The translations under genes were made by a program, and so were the position numbers. A DNA stretch of 36,423 bases from assembly GCA_900551265.1 (NCBI GenBank), contig URVL01000005.1, forward strand, positions 1-36,423. The letters run 5' to 3'. The stretch is from an uncultured Eubacteriales bacterium (lineage in GTDB: Bacteria > Bacillota > Clostridia > Oscillospirales > QAMX01). The notes under the pieces were generated by a model. That model was not told where the DNA came from, did no database searches, and saw only the letters and a list, made by a program, of their open reading frames with translations. Below, piece after piece: positions 31,961 through 36,423 of this stretch; positions within the stretch are counted from its first letter, which is position 1, and every line of letters starts with the position of its first letter.

Positions 31961-32724
31961 AAACCTTCCTGAAAGGTTTCTGCATCGGCCTGCTGTGCCT
32001 GAGCCTGTTGGGACTTGCGTGGTTTTTGGTGCTCCAGCCGGGGCTGACCAATGGGGAAGCGCAGACCCTAAAAGAGGAATACACAGTACACCCCCTCCCC
32101 GGAGCCGAAAGCTCCGGGGAGGAACCGGCTGGGAATGAACAAACCGGCCAGGAACAGGAGCCGGAAGCCATTGTAGACCTCTCGGCCCTGCAGGCGGAAT
32201 ACCCGGATATCAAGGGGTGGATCACCATCCCCGGAACCTGCGTGGACTACCCTGTTCTGCAAAGCGGCGCCCAAGACCCCGAATACTACTTGCGGCGCAC
32301 CTATAAAGGGGAATGGCGCACAGCCGGCAGCATTTTCTTTCAGTGGGACTGCACCCCGGAAAGCCGGAACACCGTGGTCTACGGACACAACATGAACGAC
32401 GGAACCATGTTCGCTGTGCTTCAGAAGATGGCCGATGCAGCATTCCGGGAAGAACATTCCGAAATCCTCCTGCAGACGGAAACCGGGCTGCAGGAGTACA
32501 CCATCGTGGCTGTGCTGAAAACGGATATCCAAAAGCTCTCCTTTAACCGCACCGTATTCGCTGACGATGGGGATTTTCTGTCCTTTCAGCAGGAACTGCT
32601 TGCACAGCCGCTGTATCACGACCCAGCATTTATTCCCGGCGCAGGCCACCGACTGCTGACCCTTGTTACCTGTTCCTATGAATGGGATAACGCCCGCACG
32701 GTGGTTGTCGCCGTACAAAAGTGA
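31957..32724 (+). CDS. Class B sortase
   Basis: Transpeptidase that anchors surface proteins with LPxTG-like signals. 255 residues: N-terminal membrane helix (about 7-29), a Pro/Glu-rich linker, then the catalytic domain with His in VVYGHNM, Cys in LVTCSYE and the downstream Arg (NARTVVV). ATG 31957 overlaps the pilin stop (ATGA), the usual pairing with its substrate. Its original substrate gene is now truncated. Confidence 0.95.
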   Translation: MKTFLKGFCIGLLCLSLLGLAWFLVLQPGLTNGEAQTLKEEYTVHPLPGAESSGEEPAGNEQTGQEQEPEAIVDLSALQAEYPDIKGWITIPGTCVDYPVLQSGAQDPEYYLRRTYKGEWRTAGSIFFQWDCTPESRNTVVYGHNMNDGTMFAVLQKMADAAFREEHSEILLQTETGLQEYTIVAVLKTDIQKLSFNRTVFADDGDFLSFQQELLAQPLYHDPAFIPGAGHRLLTLVTCSYEWDNARTVVVAVQK

Positions 32725-32739
32725 GGTGAGCATGAACCT

Positions 32740-32832
32740 ATGGAACCGAAAGCAATTATAGTCATTGTCCTGTGCGCTGTCATTTTAGGCGGCCTTGTTT
32801 TCCTGCACATTCGCAACCGCAGGAAAAAGTAG
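32740..32832 (+). CDS. Single-helix membrane micro-protein, 30 residues
   Basis: MEPKAIIVIVLCAVILGGLV then FLHIRNRRKK: one membrane helix with a basic end. GAGGTGAG lies about 10 bases before ATG 32740. It follows the sortase directly; may be an ICE accessory protein. Confidence 0.55.
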   Translation: MEPKAIIVIVLCAVILGGLVFLHIRNRRKK

Positions 32833-32952
32833 CCCCGCCTAAAGTTTTCAATGTCGCCACATAATCGAAAAAGTATCTTATCCTGCATCTCTGATTTTCC
32901 CTATATAGTGTGATTGCCCCATGGGGGTAAAATTCAGAAAAGGAGAATTCAC

Positions 32953-33300
32953 ATGAATGTACAGGAAAAGATGACGATGCTCAAATGCTATGCTTACCAA
33001 AAGCGAGAAACCCAAGGTGACGCAGGCGCAAAGGAAGCGGATATTCTGAATAACTGGATAGACGAATCCTGCTTATCCGGTGAAGTAACCCCGGAGGAAA
33101 TTGACCAGGCCTGCCGCCTGTCGGAATATGAGGTTATGTATTTTGGCGACAAGCACTTTACCATTTTTCCAGAAGAACGGGGAGAAATTCTCCAATGGCT
33201 GCAGGATTTAACCAAGAGCAGCCTGTTGTCAGAAGAAACTAAAAGCCGCATATCCAAAGCGCACGGGCTTTTAGCTGAGGAATGGGGAAAATCAACGTAA
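32953..33300 (+). CDS. ICE hypothetical protein, 115 residues
   Basis: Acidic, helical, soluble protein (MNVQEKMTMLKCYAYQKRET ... LLAEEWGKST). AAAAGGAG lies before ATG 32953. An upstream in-frame ATG (32914) has no site. No family recognised. Followed by a terminator-like hairpin. Confidence 0.85.
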   Translation: MNVQEKMTMLKCYAYQKRETQGDAGAKEADILNNWIDESCLSGEVTPEEIDQACRLSEYEVMYFGDKHFTIFPEERGEILQWLQDLTKSSLLSEETKSRISKAHGLLAEEWGKST

Positions 33301-33319
33301 GTTCGTTTAAAGCAGAACT

Positions 33320-33353
33320 GGGCGGGGTACCAAAACTCCGCCCATATTTTATT
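33320..33353 (+). terminator. Hairpin after the 115-residue ORF
   Basis: GGGCGG / CCGCCC (33320-33325, 33338-33343) followed by ATATTTTATT. Confidence 0.6.
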
Positions 33354-33369
33354 GCACTGGAGGGATTGA

Positions 33370-33615
33370 TTGAAGAAACTTGGACTTTTAGACCGGCTGG
33401 CAGAGCAGCACCGCACCTTCATCTCCAACCTGCGCCTGCAGCCCACCCTAAAATGGGAGGCCCTTGGAGACTTGTACCATCTGGAGAACAAAGAGCAGTA
33501 CCCGCTGAAGGAGTGGGAAGAAGCCGTGTCCTACCTGCTGGGCTGCGAGGTGCGGTTTGCCAATTATGAGGACATCGGGAAAAGCCTAAAGCCCTTTTCC
33601 CTGAAATTGAGGTGA
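33370..33615 (+). CDS. ICE hypothetical protein, 81 residues
   Basis: Small helical protein (LGLLDRLAEQHRTFISNLRL ... YEDIGKSLKPFSLKLR). Start TTG 33370 with GGAGGG five bases upstream; no ATG competes. Its stop is four bases before metK. No function known. Confidence 0.75.
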   Translation: MKKLGLLDRLAEQHRTFISNLRLQPTLKWEALGDLYHLENKEQYPLKEWEEAVSYLLGCEVRFANYEDIGKSLKPFSLKLR

Positions 33616-33619
33616 CGCC

Positions 33620-34780
33620 ATGAATCAATTTTACACCGCCGAATCCGTCACGGAGGGACACCCGGATAAGCTGTGCGACCTCATAGCCGACAGTGTTCTG
33701 GATGACTGCCTTTCCCATGACGCTCTCTCCCGTGTGGCCTGCGAAGTGCTGGCCACCAAGGGGCAGGTCATCGTAGCTGGCGAGATCACCAGCCTGCACG
33801 AACCCCAAATCCCGGCCATTGTCCGTTCCGTGCTGCGGAAGGTGGGCTACGACCCCGCCCGGTACGCTGTCCAATGCCTCATCCATAAGCAAAGCCCGGA
33901 TATTGCCGCAGGGGTGGACTGTTCCTTAGAGCAGCGAAGGGAATCACTCAGAGATCCTGTCCTCCGCTTGGGTGCTGGTGACCAGGGGGTCATGGTTGGG
34001 TACGCCTGTTCGGAAACCCCGCAGATGCTGCCTCTTCCCGTTGTACTGGCCCACCGGCTGACCAGCTGTCTCACCACAGCCCGGAAATCCGGCATGGTGC
34101 GGGGCCTGCGCCCGGATGGCAAAGCCCAGGTCACAGTGGAATACGACGAGGATGGACGCCCCCTGCGGCTGGACACGGTTGTCCTCTCCGCCCAGCACAG
34201 CCCGGAGAAGCCCGCCGATGAACTGTTTTGGGAACTCACCGACAAGGTGCTGACCCCGGCGCTGCAGGCGCTTCCCCCGGACGAGGATACCAAGATCCTG
34301 CTGAACCCCTCCGGGCGTTTTGTGCTTGGAGGCCCGGTGGCCGACACCGGCCTCACCGGAAGAAAACTCATGGTGGACAGCTATGGTGTGTTCGCACCCC
34401 ATGGGGGCGGCGCCTTTTCCGGGAAGGACCCCACCAAGGTGGATCGTTCCGGGGCATATATGGCCCGCTACATCGCCAAAAACCTCGTAGCCGCCGGGCT
34501 GTGCAGCCGGTGCCAGGTGACGCTGGCCTATGCCATCGGAAAAGCCGAGCCGGTGATGGTGGAGGTGGATACCTTCGGCACCGGCGCCATCTGCGCCGAC
34601 GATTGCCTCGCAGATGCGGTGCGCCTTGTGTTCGGGCTGACCCCTTCGGAGATCATCGCCCAGCTGGACCTGTTGACGCCCCGCTATACCCAAACCGCAG
34701 CCTACGGGCATTTTGGCAAGCCGGAACTCCCATGGGAGCGCACCGACCAGGCCAAAATCCTCCGGGCAACGGTAATCTAA
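33620..34780 (+). CDS. metK: S-adenosylmethionine synthetase, ICE-encoded
   Basis: Joins methionine and ATP to form SAM. 386 residues. Key motifs are all present: GHPDKLCD (ATP/methionine), GAGDQGVM, DTGLTGRK, GGGAFSGKDPTKVDRS and YAIGKAEPVMVEVDTFGTG. Codon use is GC-rich, unlike the chromosomal genes. GAGGTGA lies before ATG 33620. In such elements it is usually a second copy alongside the chromosomal gene and may feed an element-borne methyltransferase located further right, outside the window. Confidence 0.96.
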   Translation: MNQFYTAESVTEGHPDKLCDLIADSVLDDCLSHDALSRVACEVLATKGQVIVAGEITSLHEPQIPAIVRSVLRKVGYDPARYAVQCLIHKQSPDIAAGVDCSLEQRRESLRDPVLRLGAGDQGVMVGYACSETPQMLPLPVVLAHRLTSCLTTARKSGMVRGLRPDGKAQVTVEYDEDGRPLRLDTVVLSAQHSPEKPADELFWELTDKVLTPALQALPPDEDTKILLNPSGRFVLGGPVADTGLTGRKLMVDSYGVFAPHGGGAFSGKDPTKVDRSGAYMARYIAKNLVAAGLCSRCQVTLAYAIGKAEPVMVEVDTFGTGAICADDCLADAVRLVFGLTPSEIIAQLDLLTPRYTQTAAYGHFGKPELPWERTDQAKILRATVI

Positions 34781-34801
34781 GACAAAGGAAGGAGCATTCC
34801 C

Positions 34802-35767
34802 ATGCCCGGAGTGAGCAAAGAGCAGATCGCCGCCGCCAAGCAGATGACTGCCATCGAGTTTTTGCGCCGGTTTCGCCCCAATGAACTGGTCAAAAGCGGC
34901 AGCCGTGGTGAGTTCCAGCTGAGGGAGCACGACAGCTTCAAAATCAATGGGGAGTCCTCCATCTGGCATTGGAAAAGCCGGGATATCGGAGGGAAATCCG
35001 CTCTGGATTACCTCATCAAAGTGGAAGGGATGAAGTTTGTAGATGCGGTGCTGGCCTTGTGCGACGAATGCCCCGGCTACATCCCGCATCCGCCTCAACA
35101 GAAAAAGAGGCCGGAGTTCATCCTTCCACCGGCAGCCGTGAACAACCGCAGGGTGTTCGCCTATCTGCTGAAGCGAGGGATCAGCCGTGGGGTTATCGAA
35201 GCCTGCGTCCGGGCAGGGATCCTCTATGAAAGCGCAGACTACCACAACGCTGTTTTCGTCGGCAGGGATGAAACCGGCACTGCCCGGTATGCCTTCCTGC
35301 GCGGCACCTACACACGGGGAGAACCCTTCAAGGCAGAGGTGCCGGGCAGCGATAAGCGGTTTTGCTTCCTGCTGCCGCCGAAGGGGAAAACCAACCGGGT
35401 GGCTGTGTACGAAGCCGCCATTGAACCCATGGCCCATCTGACGCTGGAAGGGACTACAGACAAATGGCGGCTGTCCCTCGGCGGCATCTATGCGCCGGAA
35501 GAAGGACAGCGGCAGGAACGGGAGGCCAAGAACCCCCTTGCGCTGGATGCTTTTCTGGAGCGCCACCCGGAAATCGAGGAAATCGAAATCTGCACCAACA
35601 ACGATTTTGCCGGGTGCTGGGCCGCAGCCCACATCGAGAGAGCCTATCAGGGCCGGTACCGCATGGTGAAGAACCTGCCCCGGCGAGAGGGCTGCGACTA
35701 TGGCGACCTGGCAAAAGAAAACTATGAACGGCGAACCGCCCGGAGCCTTTCGGACGGTTCCCGATAG
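34802..35767 (+). CDS. DUF3991 and Toprim-domain protein
   Basis: 321 residues. N-terminal half like DUF3991 (FLRRFRPNELVKSGSRGEFQ ... WHWKSRDIGGKSALDYLIKV), C-terminal half Toprim-like (VAVYEAAIEPMAHL; later EEIEICTNNDFAG with the acidic metal residues). Probably works on plasmid-like replication or transfer DNA of the element. GGAAGGAG lies before ATG 34802. Its gene lies 21 bases after metK. Confidence 0.88.
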   Translation: MPGVSKEQIAAAKQMTAIEFLRRFRPNELVKSGSRGEFQLREHDSFKINGESSIWHWKSRDIGGKSALDYLIKVEGMKFVDAVLALCDECPGYIPHPPQQKKRPEFILPPAAVNNRRVFAYLLKRGISRGVIEACVRAGILYESADYHNAVFVGRDETGTARYAFLRGTYTRGEPFKAEVPGSDKRFCFLLPPKGKTNRVAVYEAAIEPMAHLTLEGTTDKWRLSLGGIYAPEEGQRQEREAKNPLALDAFLERHPEIEEIEICTNNDFAGCWAAAHIERAYQGRYRMVKNLPRREGCDYGDLAKENYERRTARSLSDGSR

Positions 35768-35782
35768 AAAGAAGGTCATGCA

Positions 35783-36423
35783 ATCGACAAGAAGGAAATC
35801 ACACTGAAACTTTACTCCCCGCTGAAAGGGGATTTCTTTCCCCAGGAGGTCTACGACGATATCGATTGGATGGATCGAGTGGGGCCGGACGAGTTCTCTG
35901 GATTTGAACTGGCGGATTATGAGGAATCCATCCGATCCGCCGTAAAAGACTCCTTTAGGGGAACGGACGGGGATCTCATGCCCTACTTTTCAGAGAAGCG
36001 AGACCCCGGCGTCAAGGCAAAGGTGCTCAGCGCCATCCTCTCGGTGGAACTCCGGGACGGGGAACTGATGGGCTGCATCACCGTCCGGTTGAAAGAACCT
36101 CTGAACGATGTGGAAATGAAAGCTCTCCAGGAGTATCTGCGGGGCCAGTTTTCCGATGGCTGGGGCGAGGGCTTCGAGCAGTGGGAAATCTATACGGATG
36201 ATGGTACGCTCTACGTCCATTTTTGGAACGAGGACTCCTTCTCCTTCGAAGCCGTGCCGGCGCAGGCCGCAGAGCCTACAAAAGAGCCGCCTGTTCCCAA
36301 ACGCCCCAAAATGAAGCTGGCCGGCATGGACGGAAACATCTTCTTTATCCTCGGCAAGGCTTCCCAGCTTCTCAAGAGAAGCGGACAACCGGAGCAGGCC
36401 AAGGAGATGACAGATCGTGTCTA
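35783..36423 (+). CDS. ICE hypothetical protein, start apparently frameshifted, 3' end outside window
   Basis: Open frame of 213 codons to the window edge: KKEITLKLYSPLKGDFFPQE, an acidic middle, then KMKLAGMDGNIFFILGKASQ, a short DGN-x-ILG pattern I recall from phage and ICE proteins. No ATG, GTG or TTG starts this frame; it begins with ATC at 35783. The ATG at 35778 is in another frame and hits a stop after nine residues. A one-base loss in ATGCAAATC would explain this, with MQIDKKEITL as the original start. AGAAGG precedes that ATG. Confidence 0.7.
   Translation, partial: MDKKEITLKLYSPLKGDFFPQEVYDDIDWMDRVGPDEFSGFELADYEESIRSAVKDSFRGTDGDLMPYFSEKRDPGVKAKVLSAILSVELRDGELMGCITVRLKEPLNDVEMKALQEYLRGQFSDGWGEGFEQWEIYTDDGTLYVHFWNEDSFSFEAVPAQAAEPTKEPPVPKRPKMKLAGMDGNIFFILGKASQLLKRSGQPEQAKEMTDRV

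Larger units (their letters stand above)
29112..36423. mobile_element. Integrative/conjugative element or its remnant, right end outside window
   Basis: Begins after the tRNA-Leu and its terminator; includes two recombinase-type genes, pilin-type surface protein, sortase, small ICE proteins, MetK and DUF3991/Toprim proteins. An internal junction near 31.43 kb indicates deletion. attL cannot be assigned exactly; it should lie between about 29112 and 29170. Confidence 0.8.

Noticed and set aside
33944..35779. 611-codon open frame on the minus strand
   Set aside because: Antisense to metK and the DUF3991/Toprim gene; their motifs are unambiguous.
1..36423. CRISPR arrays, rRNA genes, tandem repeats, insertion sequences
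   Set aside because: None seen: no regularly spaced repeats, no rRNA-like blocks and no DDE transposase motifs.

Overview
The window looks like a chromosomal piece of a spore-forming Clostridia (Firmicutes), probably a gut anaerobe of the Oscillospirales/Christensenellales kind. The basis is the strong GGAGG ribosome binding sites, TTGACA/TATAAT-type promoters, an RNase Y gene, a Spo0A-type DNA-binding protein preceded by 0A boxes, a TepA-like ClpP protease, uncharacterised small Firmicutes-style proteins, and an integrated element of the type common in gut Firmicutes. Species cannot be named from the sequence alone.

Layout. 1-3850 is a xylan-degradation block on the minus strand: a partial GH10 xylanase and a GH120-type beta-xylosidase with a Sir2 deacylase between them. 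Upstream are an M24 peptidase and a YqeG phosphatase. 5735-7233 (+) holds a GH18-like protein and a TepA/ClpP-type protease. 7308-9035 (-) is a self-contained large serine recombinase with its own promoter and a coupled 36-residue ORF, sitting between the protease and RNase Y (rny, +). 10978-20353 (-) is a peptide ABC transporter operon (oppA-B-C-D-F plus a DUF3899 protein). Four of its five transporter proteins (OppA, OppC, OppD, OppF) are much larger than usual. 20604-28991 is a run of short regulatory and metabolic genes: an orphan LytTR response regulator, a DUF6514-like protein, a TetR regulator, a UroD-family methyltransferase, two CxxC proteins, an orphan Spo0A DNA-binding domain, asparagine synthetase asnA, an acetyltransferase and a PHP phosphoesterase.

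29027-29111 is tRNA-Leu(UAG). From just after it to the window end is an integrative/conjugative element or its remnant. It contains a resolvase-like protein without the catalytic serine, a DUF4368-type large serine recombinase, and then an abrupt junction near 31.43 kb. At the junction the C-terminus of a small minus-strand gene abuts the C-terminus of a SpaA/Cna_B pilin gene. Beyond it come a class B sortase, small ICE proteins, a MetK, a DUF3991/Toprim protein and a partial ORF that has lost its start, probably by frameshift.

The most unusual items are the coordinated expansion of the Opp transporter (a roughly 375-residue insertion inside the OppD nucleotide-binding domain), the 0A-box-preceded orphan Spo0A domain with a changed recognition helix, the apparent AUC start of rny, the ICE deletion junction, and several long palindromes placed at promoters or ribosome binding sites.
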